Positions 24,010-32,484 of a DNA stretch of 36,686 bases are shown here, in pieces; position 1 is the first letter of the stretch; each line of letters opens with the position of its first letter. The notes under the pieces are model-generated. The model ran no database searches, was not told where the DNA came from, and saw only the letters and a program-made list of their open reading frames with translations. The stretch comes from JBJKRF01 sp046704785 (GTDB lineage: Bacteria; Chloroflexota; Anaerolineae; Anaerolineales; Villigracilaceae): the NCBI GenBank assembly GCA_046704785.1, contig JBJKRF010000136.1:1-36686 (forward strand), in the 5' to 3' direction. The translations under genes were made by a program, and so were the position numbers.

Positions 24010-24969
24010 ATGAACATTCTCGTTACTGGCGTCACTGGTCTGGTTGGCAACCTGGTTGCGCGTCGTCTGGCATCCCAGGGCCACAAAGTTCGCGGAATGG
24101 TACGCAATTCCCAACGTACCGGCACGCTGCGCGAGGCGTTGAACGAAGTAGTCGAGGGAGACGTCGAACGTCCCGAAACGTTCGAACACATCGCCGAGGG
24201 GATCGATTCCATCGTCCATTGCGCCGGACTGGTGGGCTCCGGGCGCGGCACCGAAGACGATTATATGCGCATCAACGCCGAGGGCACGCGCTCCCTGTTG
24301 CGCGTGGCCCGCGAGGCCGGTGTGCAGCGCTTCGTCTTTATGAGCACGGTGGGCGTATACGGCACACACGTCTTTGGCGGGAATATCAAGGAAGATACGC
24401 CCTACCAGAGCAGCACGGGCTACACCGCCAGCAAAATCGCCGCAGAACAAACCCTCCGCGCTTTCGGCGTCCCCTACGTCATCTTGCGCCCTTACTGGAT
24501 CACCGGCGGCGGCGACCGCTTTCTAATCCCGCAGGTGGCCTATCTGTTGAAGAATGGCACCTTTACCTACATTGGCAAAGGGGATCAGGAATGGTCGTTG
24601 AGCGCCGCCGAGAACGTTGGACAGGCAGCGGCGCTGGCCGCCGTCCATCCACAGGCCGCCAACCGCATCTACAACGTGGCCGACGCTACGGTCAAGGTCA
24701 AAGACACCGTCGACATCATTGCGCAGACGTTGGGCGTGCCCCAGCCGACCAGGCATTCGTCTGTGGTCGGAGCAGCCTTCCGTTCTCTGCTCAACCGCTC
24801 CCCCGATAACCCGGCGCACATGACCGTTGACCTGTTCTCACCGCTCTTTCGCAGCATCACCATCAACTCCGACCGCATCCGCACAGAGCTGGGTTGGGAA
24901 CCGGAGGTGCCCTGGCAAGACTCGCTGCGGGCCGGCACCCTGGAGTGGAAACAGAAAAACTGGAACTGA
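24010..24969 (+). CDS. NAD(P)-dependent epimerase/dehydratase (extended SDR)
   Basis: A 319-residue extended short-chain dehydrogenase. The Rossmann motif TGVTGLVG carries Gly7, Gly10 and Gly13. It also has the VHCAG block, STVGVYGT with the catalytic Ser/Thr at 112-113, and the active-site Tyr138-x3-Lys142 in GYTASK. It continues into FGVPYVILRPYWI and a substrate-binding C-terminal lobe. Sugar-nucleotide epimerases and 3-beta-hydroxysteroid-type enzymes share this layout, and substrate cannot be assigned. I chose the ATG at 24010, with GGAG at 23998-24001, rather than the GTG at 24001. Confidence 0.88.
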   Translation: MNILVTGVTGLVGNLVARRLASQGHKVRGMVRNSQRTGTLREALNEVVEGDVERPETFEHIAEGIDSIVHCAGLVGSGRGTEDDYMRINAEGTRSLLRVAREAGVQRFVFMSTVGVYGTHVFGGNIKEDTPYQSSTGYTASKIAAEQTLRAFGVPYVILRPYWITGGGDRFLIPQVAYLLKNGTFTYIGKGDQEWSLSAAENVGQAAALAAVHPQAANRIYNVADATVKVKDTVDIIAQTLGVPQPTRHSSVVGAAFRSLLNRSPDNPAHMTVDLFSPLFRSITINSDRIRTELGWEPEVPWQDSLRAGTLEWKQKNWN

Positions 24970-24994
24970 ACCTGGCTTATCGCCAGGTTTTTTT
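24969..24994 (+). terminator. Intrinsic terminator after the SDR gene
   Basis: AACCTGGC (24969-24976), loop TTATC, GCCAGGTT (24982-24989), then T residues. It starts on the last base of the stop codon. Confidence 0.9.
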
Positions 24995-25140
24995 GCTCTC
25001 CAAGGTTTTCCGTGGTAGGGATAGATATGGGGGAATGTGCGGCGCTTCATCACGCTAATTCTCCAAGACTCCCAAAGAACCGTCGCTCAAAAGGTGGATT
25101 TTTCGGTACAATCAGGCATTCTGACCGGTAGGAGAGAGCG

Positions 25141-25872
25141 ATGGCTAAAAAGAAGGAATATATCCCCAAAATTGCAATGAGCATTTATGCGCATCCTGAT
25201 GACCAGGAATTTGGCGTGGCCGGCACACTCGCCAAGTGGGCGCGCGCCGGCACCGAGATCATCTCCGTCGTCATCACCAGCGGCGACGCCGGCTCGAACG
25301 ACCCGGCCAGGGATACCGCTTACAAAGCCGAACTGACCCGTATCCGCGAGGAAGAACAACGCGCTGCCAACCAGGTGATTGGCGTCAAAGAAGGCATCTT
25401 CCTGCATTATCCCGACGGAGAGCTGGTTGCCACGATCGAACTACGCAAAGAGCTGACCAAACTCATCCGGCGCTACAAGCCCGACGTGGTCGTGACGGGC
25501 GACCCACAAGGTGTGTTCTACGGAAAAGACTACATCAACCACCCCGACCATCGCGCCGCCGCCGAAGCTGCCACGTACGCGACCTTCCCCTCGGCAGGCA
25601 GCCGTCTGTTGTTCGCCGACCTGCTCGACGAGGGGTACGAACCTCACAACGTCAAGAAGCTATATATTCACATGGCCTCACGGCCCGACACCTGGGTGGA
25701 CATCAGCAAGACCATCGACATCAAGGTGGAGGCGCTCAAGAAGCACGTCAGCCAGATTGGCGATTGGGACGTGCGCAAAGAGATGCGCGCCTGGGCCAGG
25801 GCTGCGGGCCGCAAGAAGATGCTCAAGTTCGCCGAAACGTTCAAAGTGATGCGGCTGGTAGACGAAGAATAA
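25141..25872 (+). CDS. PIG-L family (LmbE-like) deacetylase
   Basis: A 243-residue zinc-dependent N-deacetylase. The first metal motif is AHPDDQEFGVAGT (His18, Asp20, Asp21), followed by ITSGDAGSND and RIREEEQRAANQVIG. The second metal/catalytic motif is NHPDHRAAAEA (His134, Asp136, His137). The family removes acetyl groups from N-acetylglucosamine-linked compounds, such as glycolipid precursors or low-molecular-weight thiol precursors. GGAGAG precedes the ATG and a TACAAT (25107-25112) may act as the -10 element. It converges on the phytol-kinase-like gene across a 33-nt gap without a clear terminator. Confidence 0.9.
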   Translation: MAKKKEYIPKIAMSIYAHPDDQEFGVAGTLAKWARAGTEIISVVITSGDAGSNDPARDTAYKAELTRIREEEQRAANQVIGVKEGIFLHYPDGELVATIELRKELTKLIRRYKPDVVVTGDPQGVFYGKDYINHPDHRAAAEAATYATFPSAGSRLLFADLLDEGYEPHNVKKLYIHMASRPDTWVDISKTIDIKVEALKKHVSQIGDWDVRKEMRAWARAAGRKKMLKFAETFKVMRLVDEE

Positions 25873-25905
25873 CGGCAAAGATCAGCAGCATTGGGTGTCA
25901 ATCAA

Positions 25906-26607
25906 TCAGAACAGGAAATAGCCCAACAGCGCGGCGGCCACCGTCAGTGTCAGGTTGTCGATGTCCTTATAAGGCAGCGACTCCACCGCCGCAGCGAGCA
26001 ACGCAATCAACGTCACCGGGAGCAGGGAATACGCAAAAGGGGCAGCGAACACGCCAGCAGCCACGTAAACGCTCAGGACGAGCAGTGCCAGGCTCCAGCC
26101 GCCGAGGAAGACGCTGATCGAGCCGGCAACGCTCTTTTCACGCGACCAGGGCAAACGGGGGGAACGAACGCGCCGCCCGACGAGGTCGGCAATGCCGTCG
26201 CCGCCGCACATCAACATCAGCGCGACGATGCCTGTTGGCGAGTCCTTCCAAAAAATCAATGTAAGCAACACGAATACGATTCCGTAGTATAGCGGCCCGC
26301 GCAGAATCTCGCGCCGGTCGCCGCTGCGCGACATGGCCTGAACGGAGGCTTCGTCCTTGACCAGCCCAAAGCCAACCAGCGCGAACTGTACGGTGATGGC
26401 AAGCGGTACCAAGGCGGCCAGCCAGCGCGCGTCGGGCGTATCTTGAAAGAGCAGCCAACACAGCACATAGATTGGGCCGGTGCCGATGTGGATGATTTTG
26501 CGGCTCAAGCGGCTCTCGATCCAGCCACGCTGCGCAGCAAAGTCCAACAGGCGCAACCAGGCCAGCGCGGCAGCAAAGGTCAAGATGGTGGCAAAGATGT
26601 TATTCAT
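25906..26607 (-). CDS. Phytol/dolichol kinase-like CTP-dependent membrane kinase
   Basis: A 233-residue integral membrane protein with about 6-7 TM helices. The cytosolic motif SRKIIHIGTGPIYVLCW matches the RK-HI(x)G signature of phytol kinase/SEC59-like proteins. MCGGDGIADLVGRRV and SREKSVAGSISVFLGG match the CTP-binding part shared with CDP-diacylglycerol synthases. It probably phosphorylates a prenyl alcohol, consistent with salvage of chlorophyll- or polyprenol-derived chains, but the substrate is inferred only. The ATG at 26607 follows GGAGA; a longer frame upstream lacks a membrane-compatible start. Confidence 0.82.
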   Translation of the reverse strand: MNNIFATILTFAAALAWLRLLDFAAQRGWIESRLSRKIIHIGTGPIYVLCWLLFQDTPDARWLAALVPLAITVQFALVGFGLVKDEASVQAMSRSGDRREILRGPLYYGIVFVLLTLIFWKDSPTGIVALMLMCGGDGIADLVGRRVRSPRLPWSREKSVAGSISVFLGGWSLALLVLSVYVAAGVFAAPFAYSLLPVTLIALLAAAVESLPYKDIDNLTLTVAAALLGYFLF

Positions 26608-26736
26608 GCGGTCTCCAATGGGTGGCGGGGCGGTTCGAGAGTCTTGCAAACCTTTCCAATAACAACACCACGCGATCTTGCAAGAAACGCCGCCAAACAG
26701 GCCATACGCAGGCTCTTGGGAGTATGACGAAACAGA

Positions 26737-26742
26737 TATAAT
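26737..26742 (+). promoter_or_regulatory. -10 box of the azlCD operon (near-leaderless)
   Basis: A perfect TATAAT ends 11 nt before the azlC ATG, giving an expected leader of only about 4-5 nt. There is no ribosome site and only a poor -35. Confidence 0.45.
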
Positions 26743-26753
26743 GAGCGCAATTT

Positions 26754-27443
26754 ATGGACAACCTCCCTTCGCCTGCTCAAGAATTTTGGCGCGGTGCGCG
26801 CGCCGAACTGCCAATCCTGCTAGGCGTGATACCTTTCGGTATGATCTATGGCATTCTGGCGCTCAGCGCCGGACTCAGCCCCACCGCAGCGCAAAGCATG
26901 TCGGCTATCGTCTTCGCCGGTTCGGCGCAGTTTCTGACCGCGCAATTGGCCTATGCCGGTGTACCGGCGCTGATCATCATCTTGACAGGATTCGTGGTGA
27001 ACCTGCGACACGCCCTGTACAGTGCGTCGCTCTCGCCCCACATCAAAGACCTGAATCCGCTCTGGAAAACAGTGCTTTCGTACCTACTGACCGACGAGGC
27101 TTACGCCGTGACGGTAACGCATTACAATCGCGGCGATAACCCCGTGCACAAACATTGGTTCTTTTTGGGAGCCGGTTTGGCTTTATGGACCTCGTGGCAG
27201 ATCAGTACCGGGATGGGGATTTTCGTCGGGGCGCAGATTCCCGCGAACTGGGGCCTGGATTTCACCCTGGCTTTGACATTTATTGCCCTGGCCGTCCCCG
27301 CCATTGAGGACCGGCCCAGCCTGCTGGCCGCCGTCTCCGCCGGCCTGACCACCGTCCTTGCTTCTGCCTTGCCCTACAAACTAAGCCTGCTGGCAGCGGC
27401 CTTCGTGGGAATTTCCGTCGGCCTGTGGAGCGAAAAGAAATGA
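26754..27443 (+). CDS. azlC: AzlC-family branched-chain amino acid exporter subunit
   Basis: A 229-residue membrane protein with about 5-7 TM helices and the AzlC signatures: PILLGVIPFGMIYGILA, SMSAIVFAGSAQFL, NLRHALYSASLSPH and LLTDEAYAVT. AzlC with AzlD exports branched-chain amino acids such as leucine or its analogues. The start has no ribosome site and lies just after a TATAAT. The downstream azlD overlaps its stop codon (ATGA), the usual arrangement for this pair. Confidence 0.93.
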   Translation: MDNLPSPAQEFWRGARAELPILLGVIPFGMIYGILALSAGLSPTAAQSMSAIVFAGSAQFLTAQLAYAGVPALIIILTGFVVNLRHALYSASLSPHIKDLNPLWKTVLSYLLTDEAYAVTVTHYNRGDNPVHKHWFFLGAGLALWTSWQISTGMGIFVGAQIPANWGLDFTLALTFIALAVPAIEDRPSLLAAVSAGLTTVLASALPYKLSLLAAAFVGISVGLWSEKK

Positions 27444-27763
27444 ACAACATCTGGTTTGCCATGATCGGATTGGGGATTTTGACCTTTCTGACGCGCTACT
27501 CATTCATCGTGCTCTTTCATCGCATGGACACCCCGGCACTCGTCAAACGCGGACTCCGCTTCGTACCCGTGGCCGTGCTAACGGCCATCTTCGTCCCTGA
27601 GCTGGTCATGCCAGACGGCGCCCTGGCCCTCGCCCCCAGTAATTTACGTCTGCTGGCAGGATTGGTCGCCATCCTGGTGGCTTGGCGCACCAAAAACGTG
27701 CTCTGGACCATTGTGATTGGCATGGCCGTGTTTTGGGGTTTGAAAGCAATTGGGGGAACGTAA
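27440..27763 (+). CDS. azlD: AzlD-family exporter subunit
   Basis: A 107-residue protein with about 4 TM helices. The start MNNIWFAMIGLGILTFLTRYSFI and the middle LRFVPVAVLTAIFVPEL, followed by LVAILVAWRTKNVLWTIVIGM, are typical of AzlD, the small partner of AzlC. Its ATG overlaps the azlC stop by 4 nt, so translation is coupled. No terminator is visible between it and the nusA promoter. Confidence 0.92.
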   Translation: MNNIWFAMIGLGILTFLTRYSFIVLFHRMDTPALVKRGLRFVPVAVLTAIFVPELVMPDGALALAPSNLRLLAGLVAILVAWRTKNVLWTIVIGMAVFWGLKAIGGT

Positions 27764-27799
27764 CCACAGGCACATCATGAGAAAAATGTAATTTTTGTC

Positions 27800-27828
27800 T
27801 TGCATCCCAGAAGTATTTGTGCTAGAAT
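27800..27828 (+). promoter_or_regulatory. Promoter of the nusA-infB-truB operon
   Basis: TTGCAT (27800-27805), a 17-nt spacer ending in TGC, then TAGAAT (27823-27828), that is, an extended -10. It leaves a leader of about 105 nt before nusA. Confidence 0.65.
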
Positions 27829-27850
27829 CCCGCACGTTCGGCCAATATCG

Positions 27851-27889
27851 CAAGCACCGAAAAGTGGGCAAGCCCCACTTTTCTGCTTG
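27851..27889 (+). promoter_or_regulatory. Long hairpin in the nusA leader
   Basis: CAAGCA (27851-27856) pairs with TGCTTG (27884-27889), and GAAAAGTGGG (27859-27868) pairs with CCCACTTTTC (27874-27883). The only interruption is a two-base CC bulge, and the loop is 5 nt. No U-tract follows, so it is not a plain terminator. It could be an RNase III-type processing site, a stabiliser or an autoregulatory element. Confidence 0.65.
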
Positions 27890-27941
27890 TATGGGTATTC
27901 GCTTTATCCGGCATTCGTCTCTTTGGGGAGTACGCTTCAGT

Positions 27942-29825
27942 ATGAAAAACGAGTTTAGTCTGGCTTTCAATGAAGTTCTGGAAGAAAAACAGCTTCCAAA
28001 AGAAGTCATCTTGAGCGCATTGGAATCGGCGATGGTGTCAGCTTATCGACGCGCCGTTAACGCTTCGAGCGCCCAGCACGTGGAAGCCAAGGTTGACCCT
28101 GAAACCGGCAAAGTGACCATTTACGCCGAGAAAGAGGTCGTCGAGGGTGTGCAAGATGAGCGCACCGAGGTCGAACTGGAGGACGCACACCAAGTCGATC
28201 CGACGGCGGAAGTCGGCGACATGGTCATTGTCGAGAGCACACCTGGGGATTTCGGGCGCGTGGCTGCACAGACAGCGCGTCAGGTCATTCAACAGCGCAT
28301 CCGTGAGGCCGAACGCAGCGCTCAACTGGAATACTTCGAACGCCAGACCGGTGAAATTATCAGTGGCGTGGTGCAGGCCGTCAACAACCAGACGGTGACC
28401 TTGGGCCTGGATATGAAAGCCGAAGGCGTGATGCCTGCCAACCAGAAGATCCCGGGCGAGAGATTCCGGGTGCACGACCGCGTACGCGCCATTATTATGG
28501 AAGTCAAAGACGGCGCCCGCGGGCCACAGATTATCCTATCGCGGGCCCATCGAAATTTTCTGCGTCGCTTGTTGGAGAACGAAGTTCCCGAAATCTACCA
28601 TGGCATCGTCGAGATTCGAGCTATAGCTCGCGAGCCAGGCCAACGCGCCAAAGTGGCGGTTTCGGCAACGCAGCCAGGCGTGGATCCTGTGGGAGCCTGC
28701 GTGGGCGTCAAGGGGGTGCGCATCCAGGCCATTGTCAAAGAACTGCACGATGAAAAGATCGACATCATCGAGTGGAATCAGGACTCCGTAATCTACATCT
28801 CGAAGGCTATCAGCCCTGCACGCGTCAGTGGTGTATACCTGGCCGACGGAGAAAAGACCGCCACGGTGGTTGTGATGGAAGATCAGCTTTCGCTGGCGAT
28901 TGGCCGGGATGGGCAAAATGCCCGTCTGGCCGCCAAATTGACCGGCTGGCGCATCGACATCAAATCGGTGGTGGAGGCAGCCGGCGACACGCTTCATAAG
29001 CTGCAAACCGAGGCATCTCTGGTGCAAACTGCCGAGGCAGAAGCGGAAAATATGGTGAAGGTGGATGAAATCCTGGTCAAAAAGGCAGAGGGCCGTCCAC
29101 TGACGCCAGAAGAATACCAGGTATTGGCACAATTCATCGACCGTGTCGAACGGCGCGCCTATGAACGTCAACGCGCTGTGGAACAGGCCGCCGCCGAAAA
29201 AGTGGAGGCAGTCCATGCCGAAATCGGTAAAGCGGCTTTCGAACAATCGTTGGATGTTTTGGAACTCCCCGAACATGTTTACAACATCCTGACCGAAGCC
29301 GACTACCGCACAGCGGGCGACCTGTTGCTGGCAATGAAACTCGATTCTGACAAGGTGCTTGGCCTGCCCGGCATCGGTCCAAAGGCCATGCAAGCCATCG
29401 AAAAAGCTGTCACGGAGGCAACATTTGCCGCACCAGAACCCGTTGTGGAAGAGGAAGTAGCCACCGTCGAAACGGAGACCGAAGCCCCGGTGGAGCCTGA
29501 AGCGGTTACTGAACCCGCTACCGAGGCTCCTGAAGAAACGGCTGTCGAAGTCGAAGAGGCAACGGAAGAAGTTGAAGAAGAGCCAATAACCCCTGAAGCA
29601 AAAGAGGGCGTGGCGCCGGAAGTGTCCTTCGAGGAGATGTTCAGGTTGCGACCTGAAAACATCGATGCGGATGCGGACGAAGATGAAGAATCCGGCAAAA
29701 AGGGTAAGAAATCCAAAAAAGGCAAGAAATCCGTGGAATATGAGTTCGACGAGTCCATCGGTGAGGTCGTTGGTCACAAGAAGCACAAACGCGGCGATGC
29801 CGAATGGACCGAAGAAGAATGGTAA
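27942..29825 (+). CDS. nusA: Transcription termination/antitermination protein NusA, C-terminally extended
   Basis: A 627-residue NusA that modulates RNA polymerase pausing, termination and antitermination. In order it has the NusA N-terminal domain (about 1-130, with YRRAV), an S1 domain (about 135-200), and tandem KH domains (about 205-350). The KH part includes GACVGVKGVRIQAIVKEL and QLSLAIGRDGQNARLAAKLTG. Then come a linker, a helix-hairpin-helix segment (about 430-485, LPGIGPKAMQAIEKA), a long Glu/Val/Ala-rich acidic tract (about 490-570), and a charged tail KKGKKSKKGKK ... WTEEEW. Ordinary NusA proteins are about 350-500 residues. I chose the ATG after GGGGAG; the frame opens earlier inside the leader. 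The usual upstream neighbour rimP is absent. Confidence 0.95.
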   Translation: MKNEFSLAFNEVLEEKQLPKEVILSALESAMVSAYRRAVNASSAQHVEAKVDPETGKVTIYAEKEVVEGVQDERTEVELEDAHQVDPTAEVGDMVIVESTPGDFGRVAAQTARQVIQQRIREAERSAQLEYFERQTGEIISGVVQAVNNQTVTLGLDMKAEGVMPANQKIPGERFRVHDRVRAIIMEVKDGARGPQIILSRAHRNFLRRLLENEVPEIYHGIVEIRAIAREPGQRAKVAVSATQPGVDPVGACVGVKGVRIQAIVKELHDEKIDIIEWNQDSVIYISKAISPARVSGVYLADGEKTATVVVMEDQLSLAIGRDGQNARLAAKLTGWRIDIKSVVEAAGDTLHKLQTEASLVQTAEAEAENMVKVDEILVKKAEGRPLTPEEYQVLAQFIDRVERRAYERQRAVEQAAAEKVEAVHAEIGKAAFEQSLDVLELPEHVYNILTEADYRTAGDLLLAMKLDSDKVLGLPGIGPKAMQAIEKAVTEATFAAPEPVVEEEVATVETETEAPVEPEAVTEPATEAPEETAVEVEEATEEVEEEPITPEAKEGVAPEVSFEEMFRLRPENIDADADEDEESGKKGKKSKKGKKSVEYEFDESIGEVVGHKKHKRGDAEWTEEEW

Positions 29826-29831
29826 AAAACG

Positions 29832-30161
29832 ATGGCCGGGAAACCCGCCAGACCCAGGCACATCCCCCAACGGACTTGTGTGGGCTGCCGTGAAGTGTTG
29901 CCGAAGCGTACGTTGCTGCGCATCGTGCGCAGGCCAGACGGGGTTTTCGTCGACCCGACAGGCAAGATGAACGGGAGAGGTGCTTATCTGCACAATCGCA
30001 AGTCTTGCTGGGAGCGTGGTTTGAAGGGGCCGCTGGCGAATGCGCTGAAAGCGACCCTGACAAGCGAAGACCGGCAGCGGCTGGAAGAATTCCTGTCCAC
30101 GCTACCGGAAGATTCCGCCGAGACCCCGGCGGGGCAAGCGGCGGAATCGTCGAATGCCTGA
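29832..30161 (+). CDS. ylxR: YlxR-family RNA-binding protein (DUF448)
   Basis: A 109-residue basic protein with the YlxR core: PQRTCVGCREVLPKRTLLRIVR, NGRGAYLHNRKSCWERGLK and a helical C-terminus. YlxR proteins are nucleoid- or RNA-associated regulators encoded between nusA and infB in most bacteria. The start lies 6 nt after the nusA stop, with no strong ribosome site, so it is probably translationally coupled. The last 20 residues are an acidic, low-complexity tail. Confidence 0.92.
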   Translation: MAGKPARPRHIPQRTCVGCREVLPKRTLLRIVRRPDGVFVDPTGKMNGRGAYLHNRKSCWERGLKGPLANALKATLTSEDRQRLEEFLSTLPEDSAETPAGQAAESSNA

Positions 30162-30258
30162 GTGTAAACGCAATGTGAAAGTATAGAATCGCTCACACGG
30201 CACACACCAGGCATCCGCTCGCAAGGGTGGGACGCATTTCATCGCAGGAGTTGTCCTT

Positions 30259-32034
30259 ATGAGCGATAAAAAACTTGAAATTCCCGCGGGCCTGAGTGTC
30301 CGCGATCTCGCCGAGAAAATGGGCGCCAGCCCAATCGACATTATCAAGAAATTAATGGCGAACGGTGTGATGGCCTCCATCAACCAGATGGTCGATTTTG
30401 ACACTGCCGCCATCGTCGCAGCCGAATTTGGTTACGAAGCCGTCCCCGAAGCGCAGGTTGTCGAGAAAAAGGAAGAAACAGGCGAGGTACCGCTTTGGCG
30501 GCAGAAAATTGCCGACGAAAAGGAAGCTGATCTGGTCAGCCGGCCTCCGGTGGTGACCATCCTCGGTCATGTGGATCACGGCAAGACCTCGCTGTTGGAT
30601 GCCATCCGACAGACGAATGTAGCCAGCGGCGAGGCGGGTGGCATCACACAACACATTGGCGCGTATCAGGTCGAAAAAGAAGGACGCCTGATCACATTTC
30701 TCGATACGCCCGGTCACGCAGCGTTCACGGCCATGCGCGCCCGTGGCGCACAAGGCGCCGACATTGTGGTGCTGGTAGTGGCAGCCGATGATGGCGTTAT
30801 GCCACAAACGCGCGAGGCCGTTGCCCACGCAAAGGCAGCCCGCGTGCCGATTGTGGTGGCGCTGAACAAGGTTGATAAATCCAACGCCAACCCAGACCGC
30901 GTCAAAAATCAGCTTTCTGAGTTGGAATTGGTGCCGGACGATTGGGGCGGCGATACTACGGTCGTACCCGTTTCGGCCAAACAGAAGACCGGCATCAGCG
31001 ATTTGTTGGCAGCTATTTTATTGGTGGCGGATAGCACCGATATCCGCGCCAACCCGCAAGGGAAAGTCATCGGTTCGGTGATCGAGGCAGAACTGGATAA
31101 AGCCAGGGGGGTGGTCGCTACACTATTGGTGCAAAACGGAACGTTGAAAAGTGGAAACATCGTGGTCGCCGGGCGAGGGCATGGGCGCCTGCGCGCGATG
31201 TTCGACTATAAAGGCAAACCCGTCCAAAAGGCAGGGCCTTCCATGCCGGTGTCTGTGCTTGGGCTGAGTGACGTTCCCGCAGCAGGCGAACTGTTCGAAG
31301 TGGTCAAAAGCGAACACGATGCGCGTGAGATCGTTCTCGCGCATCAGAATGCCGCCAAGAAACAATCGACAACGGCGAAGATGTCGCTGGAAGACCTATT
31401 CGCCAAATACAAAGCCGGCGAGTTGAAGGAACTGCGCCTGATTCTGAAGGCCGACGTGCAAGGCTCGTTGGAACCAATCGTCAAAGAGGTCAACCAATTG
31501 GCCAAAGGCAGCACGGAAATTGCCATCAAGGTGCTCTACGCCGAAACCGGGAACATCGGTGAAAACGATGTGATGCTGGCTTCGGCCTCCAAGGCGATCA
31601 TCGTTGGATTCAACGTCCAGGCGGAAGTTGCCGCCCGGCGGTTGGCAGAGGCGGAGGGCGTGTCCATTCGCCTGTACGACGTGATCTATCGCCTGACAGA
31701 AGACATCGAGAAAGCCGTCAAAGGCATGCTCCAACCGGAATATATCGAGAAAGTGGTTGGCAAAGCGCATGTATTACAGGTCTTCCCGATCTCGAAAGTT
31801 GGCAAAGTAGCCGGATGCCGCGTAACCGATGGGGAGGTACGTCGCAACGGTAAAATCCGCCTGTACCGGGGCACAGACCTGCTCTACGACGGCGAGGTTG
31901 GCTCGCTCAAGCACGAAAAGGAAGATGTACGCGAAGTTCGCCAGGGCTATGAGTGCGGTGTCGGCCTGAAGAACTTCAATAACGTCGAAGTGGGCGATGC
32001 GCTCGAATGTTATATTCTGGAAAAAGCTGTGTAG
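30259..32034 (+). CDS. infB: Translation initiation factor IF-2
   Basis: A 591-residue IF-2, short in its N-terminal region. It has a single IF2_N-type module (about 5-50, GLSVRDLAEKMGASPIDIIKKLM), then the GTPase domain with GHVDHGKTSLLD, FLDTPGHAAFTAMRARG and NKVDKSNANP, and domains II, III and C2. IF-2 places initiator tRNA on the ribosome. The 97-nt gap before it contains a TAGAAT (30184-30189) that could be an internal promoter, and a CAGGAG ribosome site precedes the ATG. Confidence 0.97.
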   Translation: MSDKKLEIPAGLSVRDLAEKMGASPIDIIKKLMANGVMASINQMVDFDTAAIVAAEFGYEAVPEAQVVEKKEETGEVPLWRQKIADEKEADLVSRPPVVTILGHVDHGKTSLLDAIRQTNVASGEAGGITQHIGAYQVEKEGRLITFLDTPGHAAFTAMRARGAQGADIVVLVVAADDGVMPQTREAVAHAKAARVPIVVALNKVDKSNANPDRVKNQLSELELVPDDWGGDTTVVPVSAKQKTGISDLLAAILLVADSTDIRANPQGKVIGSVIEAELDKARGVVATLLVQNGTLKSGNIVVAGRGHGRLRAMFDYKGKPVQKAGPSMPVSVLGLSDVPAAGELFEVVKSEHDAREIVLAHQNAAKKQSTTAKMSLEDLFAKYKAGELKELRLILKADVQGSLEPIVKEVNQLAKGSTEIAIKVLYAETGNIGENDVMLASASKAIIVGFNVQAEVAARRLAEAEGVSIRLYDVIYRLTEDIEKAVKGMLQPEYIEKVVGKAHVLQVFPISKVGKVAGCRVTDGEVRRNGKIRLYRGTDLLYDGEVGSLKHEKEDVREVRQGYECGVGLKNFNNVEVGDALECYILEKAV

Positions 32035-32042
32035 TGTGAACC

Positions 32043-32417
32043 ATGCCATCGGATATTCGCTTGCAACGGATCGCGGACCGCATCCGCGAAGAACTATCGA
32101 GCATGTTGCTCAAAGAGATCAGCGACCCGCGCCTGCATCAAATCTACGTGACCGATGTGCGCGTCGATCGTGAATTGGCCTATGCCGACGTATACGTTTC
32201 CGCAGTAGAAGGAAAGTCGCGCGCGGCGGATGTCCTTTCAGGCCTGGAAAGCGCCAACGGTTTTTTGCGTCGAGCACTGTCTGCCCGCGTAGAACTACGC
32301 GTCTTTCCGCGCTTACGGTTTCATTGGGACCCTACACCCGAAAACGCCGACCACATCGAAGAGGTTTTGTCTCGTCTTCATCAAGAGGAAGACCAATCGT
32401 CGGCAACTAAGAAATAA
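32043..32417 (+). CDS. rbfA: Ribosome-binding factor A
   Basis: A 124-residue RbfA with the KH-like fold: RLQRIADRIREELSSMLLKEI, DPRLHQIYVTDVRVDRELAYADVYVS and a closing FHWDPTPENADHIEEVLSRL. It assists 30S subunit maturation at the 5' end of 16S rRNA. It starts 8 nt after the infB stop. Length is normal. Confidence 0.95.
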   Translation: MPSDIRLQRIADRIREELSSMLLKEISDPRLHQIYVTDVRVDRELAYADVYVSAVEGKSRAADVLSGLESANGFLRRALSARVELRVFPRLRFHWDPTPENADHIEEVLSRLHQEEDQSSATKK

Positions 32418-32484
32418 GTCACCTGTACGGCCGGATAAATTTGTGGCAATATCAAAATATCAATTTGGAGGACTTCCCGCAGGC

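Noticed and set aside
28536..29993. A 485-codon minus-strand open frame opposite nusA
   Set aside because: It is fully antisense to a well-supported NusA, has Phe/His/Cys-rich implausible composition, and recognisable domains lie only on the plus strand.
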